Notes: generated by a model from the letters alone, not told the origin. Positions 41,310 to 49,371 are shown, numbered from the stretch's first letter. The stretch: 64,000 bases of DNA from JAWXUU01 sp044426045 (GCA_044426045.1 JAWXUX010000002.1:124001-188000), one strand, 5' to 3'. Program-made: numbers and translations.

Positions 41310-42578
41310 TTATTCTTGAATTTCTTCTTTGATTTCTGCGACTTCTTGAATTTCTTCAACAGCTTCTTCGACAGCATCTTCTTCGATAACTTCTTCGCTT
41401 GCTTCTGCTGCAGCTTCTGCCGCTGCAAGTTCTTCAGCTTGCATTTCTGCTTCGATTTCAGCTTTCAATTCTTCGATATCAATTCCTTCGATATCATCAA
41501 GACCGTCAAGGATATCCATTTCAGTTTCTTGTGATGGTTCGAATTTTGATGCTGCTTTAACGTCGATTTTCCAGCCAGTGAGTTTTGCTGCAAGTCTTGC
41601 GTTTTGACCTTCCTTACCAATTGCAAGTGAAAGTTTATCATCGGCAACAGCAACTTTTGCAATTTTCGCTTCTTCGTCGCCTTCAACGAAAGTTACTTCC
41701 GCTGGTGAAAGGCTTCTTGCGATGTATTCAAGTGGGTCTTCACTGTAGTTGATGATGTCGATTTTTTCGCCTGAAAGTTCTGAAACGATTGCGTTCACGC
41801 GGACACCTTTTGTTCCCACGCAAGCACCGACAGCGTCGATTGAATCATCTTTTGAACAGATTGCGATTTTTGTTCTTTGACCGGCTTCTCTTGCAATAGA
41901 CATGATTTCCACGATACCTTGTTTGATTTCAGGAACTTCATATTCGAAAAGTTTTCTCACGAAGTTTGGATGAGTTCTTGAAAGCATGATTTGTGGTCCT
42001 TGATTGCCCGCTTTAACTTTTTTAACGTAAACTTTGATTTTATCGTTGACATTGTATCTTTCGCCACGGATTTGATCAGAAAGAAGGATGATACCTTCTG
42101 TTTGACCTTTTCCAAGGTCGCAATAGCAAGTGCCTTGTTCTTTTCTTCTTATAATAACAGTCATGATGTCGTTTTCTTTTTCGGCAAATTCAGCGACGAT
42201 TGTGTCACGTTCGATTGCACCAAGACGTTGCATGATAACTTGTTTTGCTGTTTGAGCGGCAATTCTTCCGAAGTTTTTTGGAGTGATTTCTGTTGTTAGA
42301 TAGTCACCAAGTTTGATTGATTTTTTGATTTCAATCGCTTCTTCAAGAGAAATTTCGTTTTCACCATCCACAACTTCTTCAACAACCAATTTAGTTGCGT
42401 AAACCCTGATTGATGCTTTTTCTTCGTTGAGGTGAACTTTGATATCAGCACTGCTGCCAAAGTCCTTTTTATATGCAAAGACAAGCGCTTGTTCAAGCGT
42501 TTCAATGAAAATTGCTTTTGATATACCTTTTTGTTTTTCTAGTGCGTCGAGCGCCAAAAAGAAATCGATATTGTTCAC
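41310..42578 (-). CDS. nusA: Transcription termination/antitermination factor NusA
   Basis: A 422-residue RNA polymerase factor. It has the N-terminal polymerase-binding domain (about 1-125), S1 domain (about 130-200), and KH1/KH2 domains, with AVGACVGTKGVRVNAI and LAIGKEGQNARLAAKLTGW. The tail (about 345-422) is strongly acidic with an alanine/glutamate run. The start is GTG 42578, with AGGAGG nine bases upstream. It is second in the rimP operon, whose leader carries a terminator-like hairpin that NusA itself could act on. Confidence 0.95.
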   Translation of the reverse strand: MNNIDFFLALDALEKQKGISKAIFIETLEQALVFAYKKDFGSSADIKVHLNEEKASIRVYATKLVVEEVVDGENEISLEEAIEIKKSIKLGDYLTTEITPKNFGRIAAQTAKQVIMQRLGAIERDTIVAEFAEKENDIMTVIIRRKEQGTCYCDLGKGQTEGIILLSDQIRGERYNVNDKIKVYVKKVKAGNQGPQIMLSRTHPNFVRKLFEYEVPEIKQGIVEIMSIAREAGQRTKIAICSKDDSIDAVGACVGTKGVRVNAIVSELSGEKIDIINYSEDPLEYIARSLSPAEVTFVEGDEEAKIAKVAVADDKLSLAIGKEGQNARLAAKLTGWKIDVKAASKFEPSQETEMDILDGLDDIEGIDIEELKAEIEAEMQAEELAAAEAAAEASEEVIEEDAVEEAVEEIQEVAEIKEEIQE

Positions 42579-42590
42579 GGTTATTTCCTC

Positions 42591-43049
42591 CTAAAATTTG
42601 ATTGCTTGTGAAATTTTGCTTGTTTTTTTCACTTCAATCACTTTATCTGTGCCGTTAATTTCAACGGTGATGTCCGATTTGTTATATTCTTTCAAAATGC
42701 CGGTGTGCATTTTTTTGCCTTCAAATGGAGCGTAGAATTTGATTTCAATTTCTTTGCCAATGTTTCTTTCAAAGTCCCTATCCGATTTGAATGCACGATC
42801 AAGTCCTGGTGAAGAAAGGTTCAAATGATATTTATCTTCAAGCTCTGAAATGTCGTCGATAAGAGGCTCGATTGCTTCTTGAACTTCCGACAAAACTTCA
42901 TAGTCCACTCCGCTTTCCTTATAGATATATATCCAAAGTGTTGGGGGCTCGCCTTTTCTCGCTTTTTCATAGTTCACTTCAACAACTTCACAGCCAAGGC
43001 TTTCCACTTTAGCTGAAATTTTCTCTTCAATTATGCTTGTTAGATTCAT
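42591..43049 (-). CDS. rimP: Ribosome maturation factor RimP
   Basis: A 152-residue 30S assembly factor. The pattern LGCEVVEVNYEKARKGEPPTLWIYI and then YHLNLSSPGLDRAFKSDRDFERNIG is typical. Two overlapping ATGs exist at the start; ATG 43049 follows AAGGAG at eight bases. It is first in the nusA-infB operon. Confidence 0.93.
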   Translation of the reverse strand: MNLTSIIEEKISAKVESLGCEVVEVNYEKARKGEPPTLWIYIYKESGVDYEVLSEVQEAIEPLIDDISELEDKYHLNLSSPGLDRAFKSDRDFERNIGKEIEIKFYAPFEGKKMHTGILKEYNKSDITVEINGTDKVIEVKKTSKISQAIKF

Positions 43050-43071
43050 TCATTGCTCCTTATTACAAAAT

Positions 43072-43099
43072 CAAGAGCGGGCTTACTTGCCCGCTCTTG
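43072..43099 (-). terminator. Terminator-like hairpin at the start of the rimP-nusA transcript
   Basis: The perfect 11-bp stem CAAGAGCGGGC/GCCCGCTCTTG with a 6-nt loop is followed on the minus strand by ATTTTGTAAT. It begins about five bases after the predicted transcription start. The B. subtilis rimP-nusA leader is known to be attenuated by NusA, and a stem with an imperfect U-tract fits that mechanism; here this is inference. Confidence 0.6.
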
Positions 43100-43110
43100 T
43101 CTACATAGAT

Positions 43111-43139
43111 ATATTATCATTATTATTTTCAAAAAGCAA
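43111..43139 (-). promoter_or_regulatory. rimP-nusA-infB operon promoter
   Basis: TTGCTT (43134-43139), 17 bp, TAATAT (43111-43116) with an extended -10 TGA. Confidence 0.68.
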
Positions 43140-43273
43140 GCGAAATATGCAAAAAATGTAAGTTTTTTCGCGTTTTATATCTTTATTTTGGATATTTGTC
43201 TATTTTTTTGTTTTTGCACTTATTTTATGAACTAATTGAGTATGTTTTTAGTGCGTTTTGAGTGAAATATGCT

Positions 43274-43299
43274 TGTTTTCAAAAATATTTTTGAAAACA
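43274..43299. promoter_or_regulatory. 26-bp perfect palindrome, candidate TetR operator
   Basis: Arms TGTTTTCAAAAAT/ATTTTTGAAAACA form an uninterrupted 26-bp palindrome ending two bases before the -35 of the tetR promoter. Its length and symmetry fit a TetR-family dimer pair. It lies 135 bp upstream of the divergent rimP promoter, so rimP control is unlikely. Confidence 0.7.
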
Positions 43300-43301
43300 T
43301 A

Positions 43302-43330
43302 TTGACAAACGGCTTTTATGGTTATACAAT
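43302..43330 (+). promoter_or_regulatory. tetR promoter
   Basis: TTGACA (43302-43307), 17 bp, TACAAT (43325-43330). Confidence 0.82.
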
Positions 43331-43377
43331 ACTTGAAAGCGAGATTTTTCAATTATTTAATCGCTTTAAGGGGAAAA

Positions 43378-43932
43378 ATGAAAAAAACAAAATCGGCGGA
43401 AACAAAGCGGTTGCTTCTTTCAACTGTTAAGGACTTGCTTTCCCGCACATCAGATATAAAAGTTAAGGATATCACCGAAACTGCGTTTGTGAATATTGCG
43501 GCGGTGAATTATCATTTTGACGATAAAGAAAAACTTGTTGAACTTGCCATGCAGGAAATTTTCGTTGACTTCAAATATGCCTTGAACAATTTTGAAGCTG
43601 GCAATTTTGAAAGCTGTGACGTTGCCATTTCTGGGTTTATCGACATGATTTTGAATTTTGTTAAAAACCACATTGGCTTTTTTCAGCGCATTGCACAAAC
43701 TGGCAAGCACGGCATTGAATACTTCCATGAAGAAGAGTTCACTTCCATTGCTACGCGTCAGATTTTGTCGCTTGGACTTGACAAAAGTGGGGAGGAAATC
43801 ACAGCGATTTTCGCGAGCGTTCTTGCACAAATCGTGTTCGCGGTTTTATATTTCCCAACTGAACTTGAAAGTCGCGAGAACACGGAATTCTTGAATACAT
43901 ATTTCAAGCAAATAAAAAATTCTTTCAAATAG
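43378..43932 (+). CDS. TetR/AcrR-family transcriptional regulator
   Basis: A 184-residue regulator. The N-terminal HTH lies at about residues 6-50 (IKVKDITETAFVNIAAVNYHFDDKEKL), with the typical NYHF recognition-helix end. The helical C-terminal part binds an unknown ligand. I chose ATG 43378 because AAGGGG lies five bases upstream; an upstream frame overlaps the promoter. The palindrome in front of its promoter suggests autoregulation. No efflux pump or other obvious target is adjacent; udk follows after 135 bp. Confidence 0.88.
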   Translation: MKKTKSAETKRLLLSTVKDLLSRTSDIKVKDITETAFVNIAAVNYHFDDKEKLVELAMQEIFVDFKYALNNFEAGNFESCDVAISGFIDMILNFVKNHIGFFQRIAQTGKHGIEYFHEEEFTSIATRQILSLGLDKSGEEITAIFASVLAQIVFAVLYFPTELESRENTEFLNTYFKQIKNSFK

Positions 43933-43944
43933 AAAATTTAGCGA

Positions 43945-44007
43945 TTTGGGATTTTGAATTTGGGATTTGGGATTTGGGATTTGAGATTTGGGATTTGGGA
44001 TTTGAGA
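43945..44007. repeat. Nine-unit heptamer tandem array between tetR and udk
   Basis: TTTGGGA or TTTGAGA is repeated nine times in a row (unit 2 degenerate), with the two versions in a partly regular order. It is not complementary to itself, so it is not a hairpin. The unit differs from the GGTGAAA arms of the nearby elements but has the same 7-bp length. Confidence 0.88.
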
Positions 44008-44067
44008 TTTAGAAACTAGGATTTATCAATATATCAATATATTAATGCATACAAAGGAAAATATTTT

Positions 44068-44688
44068 ATGGAAACTATCATCATTGGGGTTGCTGGAGGC
44101 AGTGGCTCGGGAAAAACTACCGTTTCAAACAGACTTATGGAGGCGTTTTCAGATGACGCTATCATGATTTGCCATGATTATTATTACAAAAATAACACTC
44201 ACCTCACATATGAGGAGCGTACAAAGCAAAATTATGACCACCCGCACGCACTTGATACCGACATGCTTGCTGAGCATTTGAGAATGTTGAAGGCGGGAAA
44301 AAGCGTCAAGTGCCCGCAATATTCTTTTGATAGGCACATTCGAACTGATGATGTTTTGAAGCTTGAGCCTCGCAAAATCGTTATTGTTGACGGCATATTG
44401 ATTTTTGAAAACAAAGAGGTGCGCGACCTTTGCGACATTAAAATTTTCGTCGACACCGATGCCGATGTGCGATTTGTTAGAAGACTTAAACGCGATGTGA
44501 AAAAACGCGGAAGAAGCATGGAATCTGTTATCGAGCAATACCTCACAACAGTGAAAATCATGCACGATTTGTTCGTTGAACCATCAAAAAAATTCGCCGA
44601 CATCATCATTCCAGAAGGTGGCAAAAACATGGTCGCCGTTGGCATGATGATTGATGGGGTTAGAAGAAAGTTGGAGGAAATGAAATAA
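44068..44688 (+). CDS. udk: Uridine kinase
   Basis: A 206-residue P-loop kinase that phosphorylates uridine and cytidine. GGSGSGKT is at residues 10-17. HDYYYKN, NYDHPHALDTDML and YSFDRHIRTDD form the nucleoside site, and RLKRDVKKRGRS the lid. AAAGGA lies about ten bases before ATG 44068. A short AAAGC/GCTTT hairpin at 44688-44700 follows the stop and abuts the first heptamer-arm element. Confidence 0.93.
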   Translation: METIIIGVAGGSGSGKTTVSNRLMEAFSDDAIMICHDYYYKNNTHLTYEERTKQNYDHPHALDTDMLAEHLRMLKAGKSVKCPQYSFDRHIRTDDVLKLEPRKIVIVDGILIFENKEVRDLCDIKIFVDTDADVRFVRRLKRDVKKRGRSMESVIEQYLTTVKIMHDLFVEPSKKFADIIIPEGGKNMVAVGMMIDGVRRKLEEMK

Positions 44689-44708
44689 AAGCGGAGCTTT
44701 ATTTATAA

Positions 44709-44931
44709 GTGAAAGGTGAAAGGTGAAAGGTGAAAGGTGAAAGGTGAAAGGTGTGGTAGGCACTCGGCTTTGCCTCGTGCACCCTATTATATTTGGACAG
44801 TAAAATAGGAACGTATCTGAATAGTTACGTTCCTATTATTGTTTACAAATATATTGAAAAGCACGAGGATACCGAGTGCATTACCACACTTTTCACTTTT
44901 CACTTTTCACTTTTCACTTTTTTAATCTCCG
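44709..44931. repeat. Heptamer-arm palindromic element, copy 1
   Basis: The left arm has six GTGAAAG units (44709-44750) and the right arm four CTTTTCA units (44889-44916). The core 44751-44888 starts GTGTGGTA and ends TACCACAC. Three hairpins lie inside: H1 with GCAC/GTGC and GGC/GCC; H2 with the 9-bp stem AGGAACGTA/TACGTTCCT and GAATAGTT in the loop; H3 with GCAC/GTGC, GA.GA mismatches, GG/CC and an ATA triloop. It sits directly after the udk terminator hairpin and before the 6S-like RNA. No protein is encoded. Confidence 0.85.
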
Positions 44932-44935
44932 ATTT

Positions 44936-45080
44936 AAAAAAAATAAACCCGCAGATGCCGTATGCCAGAATATGGAAACCCTGCTTCGCAAGGTGGGTTG
45001 CTGTTTTTGAAGCTCAATGCTCTTCTTGTGGGCGAATCGACCCGAAGCGTGCTATCCTTTCAAATAACTTATCGCATCCC
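44936..45080 (-). ncRNA. ssrS: Probable 6S RNA
   Basis: No protein-coding sense is seen here on the minus strand, but an RNA-like unit is. A promoter lies at 45084-45111, the transcript would start GGGATGCG near 45080, and a T3AT8 run ends it near 44936, giving about 145 nt. GATGC near the 5' end pairs with GCATC in CGGCATCTGCGGG near the 3' end (closing stem). An apical stem GCTTC/GAAG with GGG/CCC is followed by a bubble strand GAGCTTCAAAAACAGC and a small hairpin AACCC/GGGTT with TGC/GCA. This order, and the resemblance of the 3' half to E. coli 6S RNA (AAGCCTTAAAACTGCG, then CACCTTG and GGGTT, then GGCGGCATCT), support 6S RNA. It is shorter than the usual 180-200 nt, so the call is not certain. 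Confidence 0.6.
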
Positions 45081-45083
45081 ATT

Positions 45084-45111
45084 TTTATATTGTGGATTTT
45101 TATTTTGACAA
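45084..45111 (-). promoter_or_regulatory. Promoter of the 6S-like RNA
   Basis: TTGTCA (45106-45111), 16 bp, TATAAA (45084-45089). Confidence 0.6.
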
Positions 45112-45216
45112 CTCGAACAACGCAGGCTTTTCTTTTGCTTGTTTGAATTTTTTTGATTGTTTGAATTTATTATTTCAAAAGGTCTTACTTATTTATATGC
45201 AATTTCCCAAAATATA

Positions 45217-45960
45217 TTACAAGAATTTTGCAAGAATTTCGTCGATTGCAGTGATAACTTTTGACACTCTTGGAACTTTTTTGATTGAGTTTTTGAGACC
45301 GTACCAAGAAATTTTGGCGTTTGGAATATCAAGGGCTGTTAGCGTGTTTGAAAACGCATCAAGAAGCACGTTGATTTCTTCTTTTTCGGTGCCTGTGAGT
45401 TTTTTTGTTGAGATGATGATATTATCGAGGATTTTCAGTTCGTTCAAAACACTTTCTACCGTTGCCATGGAGATATAGTCGCCATCGTTTGCACCTTCGA
45501 TATTGTCGATTTCCTCTTGAACAAAGCTTACGCCTGTGAGAAGAAATTCAACGTCCTTTTCAAACGGGTCGATAACGGTTTTGATGAAGTTTTTATATGT
45601 TTGGTGAGTTTCCTCGCTTGTGAAAAACTCGTTTGTGAATTCAAGGAAATCTAGCATTTCGATATCGATATAATAAAGGATTGAAAACACTAGTGCGATG
45701 CGATAGCCAAGATCGGCTGGCAAAACAAATTTTGTTTCGGTGCCATTTTCCGTTGTTAGCGACACGCTTGCTTTCATATATTCATATTCGAAATTGAACC
45801 CTTCCATGCAATCGCCAAAAAGCGCCATGAAAAGATCTGATGATGCGATGAATTTCAAAAGTTTTTTGAACTTTGCTTCAGCGACAATGAATTTTGACAT
45901 TCTGATTTCCGCAATTATTCCTTTGAATTTTTTCAATTCTTGATAGTCAAGTTTATCCAT
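45217..45960 (-). CDS. Uncharacterised acidic helical protein
   Basis: A 247-residue protein that I do not recognise. It has no signal peptide; a moderately hydrophobic stretch (IALVFSILYYIDIEMLDFL, about 86-104) is too polar for a clear membrane span. The sequence is rich in Glu, Asp, Phe and Ile and looks mostly alpha-helical. I chose ATG 45960 because AAGGGG lies eight bases upstream; two GTG codons lie just before it. It follows trxB by 93 bp in the same direction and may be co-transcribed with it. Its 3' end faces the 6S-like RNA promoter. Confidence 0.75.
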   Translation of the reverse strand: MDKLDYQELKKFKGIIAEIRMSKFIVAEAKFKKLLKFIASSDLFMALFGDCMEGFNFEYEYMKASVSLTTENGTETKFVLPADLGYRIALVFSILYYIDIEMLDFLEFTNEFFTSEETHQTYKNFIKTVIDPFEKDVEFLLTGVSFVQEEIDNIEGANDGDYISMATVESVLNELKILDNIIISTKKLTGTEKEEINVLLDAFSNTLTALDIPNAKISWYGLKNSIKKVPRVSKVITAIDEILAKFL

Positions 45961-46053
45961 TTGCACCACCCCTTATTTCCCTTCGAGTTTTTCTTATTAT
46001 ATCATAAATTTGCAAAATCTGCAAACCTTTTTCGCATTGCGGTTTGTTAAAAT

Positions 46054-46956
46054 TTAGATTTTCATCAAATATTGAACAGCACTTGTTCCCGCAATCGCAC
46101 CATCGGCAGCGGCGGTCACAACTTGGCGAAGTGGAGTTTTTCTCGCGTCACCACACGCAAATACCCCCGCTGTTGAAGTTTCCATTTTTTCGTTTGTGAT
46201 GATATATCCAAATTCATCTTTTTGAACGCTTAGATTCGCTGTTGTTGGCACGTTGCCAATGGCAACAAAAATGCCATTTGTTTTAATTTCGCGTGGCGTT
46301 TCGCCTTTCGTGCTTTCAACAATCACGCTTTCAACCGCGTTTTCACCGATGATTTCAGTTACAACACCGCTTTTCACGAACTCGATTTTTTTATTTTCCG
46401 CCATTCTTTTTGCAAGAACTGCACTCGCACGCAATTCATCTCTGCGGTGAATAAGATAGACTTTATCTGCAATTCCCGCGAGATATATCGCGTCCTCGAC
46501 AGCCGTGTTGCCCCCGCCGACAACGCATGCGATTTTGTTTTTATAAAATCCACCGTCGCACGTCGCGCAATACGATACGCCCCTGCCCGTGAATTTTTCT
46601 TCATTGCTAAGTCCAAGTTTTCTTGGTTTTGCTCCCGTTGCAAGGATAACAGCTTTCGCTTTTATTTCGGTGCCGTCAACGGTGATGGATTTTTCCTCAC
46701 CTTCAAGGTTCATTTGGGAAATTTCGCCGTATTTGATTTCTACGCCAAAGTTCGTGGCTTGATCCGCCATTTTCATCATCAGCTCCACACCGCCGATATT
46801 TTCAAAGCCTGGATAGTTTTCGATTTCATAAGTTTGCGACGCTTGACCGCCGATAAAATCTTTTTCGATTATCATTGTTTTATATCCACCGCGAACGGCA
46901 TAAATCCCCGCTGAAAGCCCCGCTGGCCCTCCGCCGATTATCAAAATATCTTGCAT
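46054..46956 (-). CDS. trxB: Thioredoxin reductase
   Basis: A 300-residue FAD/NADPH enzyme that reduces thioredoxin. The FAD motif is IIGGGPAGLSAGIYA (6-20), the redox pair is C130/C133 in CATCDGGF, the NADPH motif is VGGGNTAVEDAIYLA, and GVFACGDARKTPLRQV is near the end. Thioredoxin itself is not next to it. AAAGGTGAG precedes ATG 46956. Confidence 0.94.
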   Translation of the reverse strand: MQDILIIGGGPAGLSAGIYAVRGGYKTMIIEKDFIGGQASQTYEIENYPGFENIGGVELMMKMADQATNFGVEIKYGEISQMNLEGEEKSITVDGTEIKAKAVILATGAKPRKLGLSNEEKFTGRGVSYCATCDGGFYKNKIACVVGGGNTAVEDAIYLAGIADKVYLIHRRDELRASAVLAKRMAENKKIEFVKSGVVTEIIGENAVESVIVESTKGETPREIKTNGIFVAIGNVPTTANLSVQKDEFGYIITNEKMETSTAGVFACGDARKTPLRQVVTAAADGAIAGTSAVQYLMKI

Positions 46957-46986
46957 TTTTATCTCACCTTTATTACATTTTTTTAT

Positions 46987-47015
46987 ATTATATAACTATT
47001 TGGAATTTTAGTCAA
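46987..47015 (-). promoter_or_regulatory. trxB promoter
   Basis: TTGACT (47010-47015), 17 bp, TATAAT (46987-46992). Confidence 0.85.
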
Positions 47016-47065
47016 ATTATACATGCAATTATTTTCTGATAACTATTTATTTTTACGATTTCTTA

Positions 47066-47074
47066 TGTTATAAT
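47066..47074 (+). promoter_or_regulatory. nagA extended -10 promoter
   Basis: TGTTATAAT forms an extended -10 box 22 bp before the nagA ATG. No good -35 is present. Confidence 0.55.
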
Positions 47075-47096
47075 AAAAGGAAAATGGAGAAAAACG

Positions 47097-48203
47097 ATGA
47101 AAATATCTAACGTAAAATTTTTGGATGAAAACTTTGATTGGAAATATGGAAGCGTGGAGTTTGACTCGCATATAACCAAAGTTGAAGTGGATGGCGAAAA
47201 AAGCGACAATGCTTACACTCTTGTCCCTGGATTTATCGACATTCACACGCATGGTTGTGCGGGGTTTGACACTTGCGATAACACCCTTGAAGGATATGAA
47301 AAAATGAGCGAAAGTTACGCTAAAAACGGCGTTACTTCTTGGCTTTTCACAACAATGACAACACCAAAACACGAGATTTTGGAGACACTTGCTTGTATCA
47401 AGCAATATATTAAAAGCGGAAAAGGCATGGCTTACCCTCAAGGGGTCTACCTTGAAGGTCCTTTCATATCAGAAGAAAAGAAGGGCGCGCAATCGGCGGT
47501 GAACATTCTTTTGCCATCAGCTGAGCTTTTCAACGAGTTCAACAAGGCATCGGGTGGCAAAATCAAGGTGGCGGCGTGTGCGCCCGAAAAAGACGGTGCG
47601 ATTGAATTTGCACTTGAAGCATCAAAGATTGGCAGAGCTTCTGTTGCTCACACCAATGCAAAATATGAAGAAACAATCAAAGGCTTTGAAAATGGGTTCA
47701 CTGGTGCAACTCACCTTTACAACGCTATGCCAGCTTATTCGCACAGAGATCCTGGCGTTATTGGTGCGGTGCTTGACACTGACGTTTATGCTGAAATCAT
47801 TTGTGACGGCATTCACGTTCACCCTTGCGTTGTGAGAAACACTTTCAAAGTTAAAGGGGAAGACAGAATGATTCTTATTTCCGATTCAACTCAAGCTGCT
47901 GGCATGCCTGACGGTGAATACGTGCTTGGCGGTCAACCTGTTTTTTTGAAAGACGGCGTTGTGAAACTTGCAAGCGGAACCATTGCGGGATCGGCAACAA
48001 AAGTTATTTCTTGCGTGAAAAATTGCATTTCTTGGGGCATTGAGGACAGAGTCGCTTTCAAATCTGCGAGCATCAACCCTGCAACTTATATTGGTGTTAG
48101 CGGTGAAACTGGCAGTATTGAAGTTGGCAAGTTTGCCGATTTGGTGCTTTTGGATAAAGATTTGAACATTGTTAAAACATTCGTGAAAGGCACTGAATAT
48201 TGA
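47097..48203 (+). CDS. nagA: N-acetylglucosamine-6-phosphate deacetylase
   Basis: A 368-residue amidohydrolase that opens GlcNAc-6-P use and wall recycling. Metal ligands are in PGFIDIHTHGCAGFDT (about 45-60), a glutamate in YLEGPFIS, histidines in VAHTNAKYEET and GATHLYNAMPAYSHRDPG, and the catalytic aspartate in LISDSTQAAGMPDG. TGGAGAAAAACG precedes ATG 47097. The usual partner nagB is not in the window. Confidence 0.94.
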   Translation: MKISNVKFLDENFDWKYGSVEFDSHITKVEVDGEKSDNAYTLVPGFIDIHTHGCAGFDTCDNTLEGYEKMSESYAKNGVTSWLFTTMTTPKHEILETLACIKQYIKSGKGMAYPQGVYLEGPFISEEKKGAQSAVNILLPSAELFNEFNKASGGKIKVAACAPEKDGAIEFALEASKIGRASVAHTNAKYEETIKGFENGFTGATHLYNAMPAYSHRDPGVIGAVLDTDVYAEIICDGIHVHPCVVRNTFKVKGEDRMILISDSTQAAGMPDGEYVLGGQPVFLKDGVVKLASGTIAGSATKVISCVKNCISWGIEDRVAFKSASINPATYIGVSGETGSIEVGKFADLVLLDKDLNIVKTFVKGTEY

Positions 48204-48291
48204 TTTCGAAGTTTAGGCTAGACGAAGATTTGAAGCATTGAAAAGTTTAAAGTTAGAAATTGGGGAATTTTTAGCTTTTAGGGAGTGAATT

Positions 48292-49095
48292 ATGAAAATT
48301 AAAACACTTGTGGAAAATGAGAAGAGTTGCGAGCTTGCAAACGTGCATGGGCTTTGCATTTATATTGAGACTGAAAATAAAAAGATACTTTTTGATTTTG
48401 GACCTGACGATACATTTTTGAAAAACGCACATCTTGCGGGGATTGATATTTCCGCTGTTGATGTTGCGGTGCTCTCGCATGGGCATTACGACCACGGCGG
48501 TGGGCTTGAATATTTTTTGCAAGTGAATAAAACTGCTAAGATTTACGCTCAAGAGACTGCTTTTGATGATATTTCGTCATCTGGCGGTGGGAAAATGCAT
48601 TATATCGGGGTTGATGCTCGGCTGAAAAATCATCCGCAGATGGTTTTGGTTTCGGGGGATTTCAAGATTTCTGACGATTTGGAACTTTTTCGCGTGGAGG
48701 ATACTTCAAAATGCAAGTCGCCCGCAAACGACACGCTGTTCGCTTATGGAAAATCTGATTTGTTTTACCACGAACAGCAATTTATCGTGAGAGAAAATGG
48801 CAAGACTGCCCTTTTTGTTGGGTGCGGTCATTGCGGGATTGTGAATATTTTGGAAACGACAAAAAATAAGGGATTCACGCCCGATATCTGCGTTGGCGGT
48901 TATCATCTTTACAGCGAATCAGCAAAGAAAACTGTTTCTGACGCACTTCTTAACGAAATTGCAATCAACCTTCAAAAATATTACCGCCTCAAGTTTTACA
49001 CTTGCCATTGCACAGGTGAAAAAGCCTTCAAGTTTTTCGAAGAACACGTCCCTGGCATGCATTATTTGAAATGTGGGGAGAAGGTTTGTTTGTAG
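48292..49095 (+). CDS. MBL-fold metallohydrolase (MptA-like / dihydropteridine-type family)
   Basis: A 267-residue protein. The zinc motif is H63, H65, D67 and H68 in LSHGHYDHGGG, followed by GCGHCGIVNI and a late YTCHCTGE histidine. The early FDFGPDDTFLKNA pattern places it with the archaeal MptA-like/7,8-dihydropterin-methyl-aminobenzene-phosphate synthase branch. In bacteria the substrate of this branch is unknown. GGGAG precedes ATG 48292, 88 bp after nagA; no terminator is seen in the gap, so it may be read with nagA. Confidence 0.82.
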   Translation: MKIKTLVENEKSCELANVHGLCIYIETENKKILFDFGPDDTFLKNAHLAGIDISAVDVAVLSHGHYDHGGGLEYFLQVNKTAKIYAQETAFDDISSSGGGKMHYIGVDARLKNHPQMVLVSGDFKISDDLELFRVEDTSKCKSPANDTLFAYGKSDLFYHEQQFIVRENGKTALFVGCGHCGIVNILETTKNKGFTPDICVGGYHLYSESAKKTVSDALLNEIAINLQKYYRLKFYTCHCTGEKAFKFFEEHVPGMHYLKCGEKVCL

Positions 49096-49141
49096 GTAAG
49101 TTTTTGTGTGGAGAGAGTTTTGGTGCGTAGGTAAGTTTTAA

Positions 49142-49355
49142 AAGTGAAAGGTGAAAAGTGAAAGGTGAAAGGTGTGGTATGGCACTCGGCTTCGCCTCGT
49201 GCACTCTATTATATTTGGACATTAAAATAGGAACGTATCGAATAGTTACGTTCCTATTATTGTTTACCATTATATCGAAAAGCACGAGCGGTACGCGAGT
49301 GCATTACCACACTTTTCACTTTTCACTTTTCACTTTTCTCTATTCTCTATTCACT
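49142..49355. repeat. Heptamer-arm palindromic element, copy 2
   Basis: The left arm has four units alternating AGTGAAA and GGTGAAA (49143-49170). The right arm has TTTTCAC units that decay into CTATTCTCTATTCACT. H1 has GGC/GCC with a TTC loop. H2 has AGGAACGTA/TACGTTCCT with GAATAGTT. H3 has GCG/CGC with a GTA triloop and GA.GA mismatches. It fills the gap between the convergent MBL gene and leuA and ends two bases before the leuA terminator hairpin. Confidence 0.85.
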
Positions 49356-49356
49356 T

Positions 49357-49371
49357 AAAAGCGTAGCTTTT
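49357..49371 (-). terminator. leuA terminator hairpin
   Basis: AAAAGC/GCTTTT with a three-base loop overlaps the leuA stop codon and directly touches element copy 2. Confidence 0.5.

Noticed and set aside
43945..44007. CRISPR-like array
   Set aside because: Units are 7 bp in direct tandem without spacers; no cas genes are nearby.
45092..45478. Plus-strand frame of about 128 codons after the 6S-like RNA
   Set aside because: It overlaps the 6S promoter and the 3' end of the minus-strand gene at 45217-45960, with no ribosome site.
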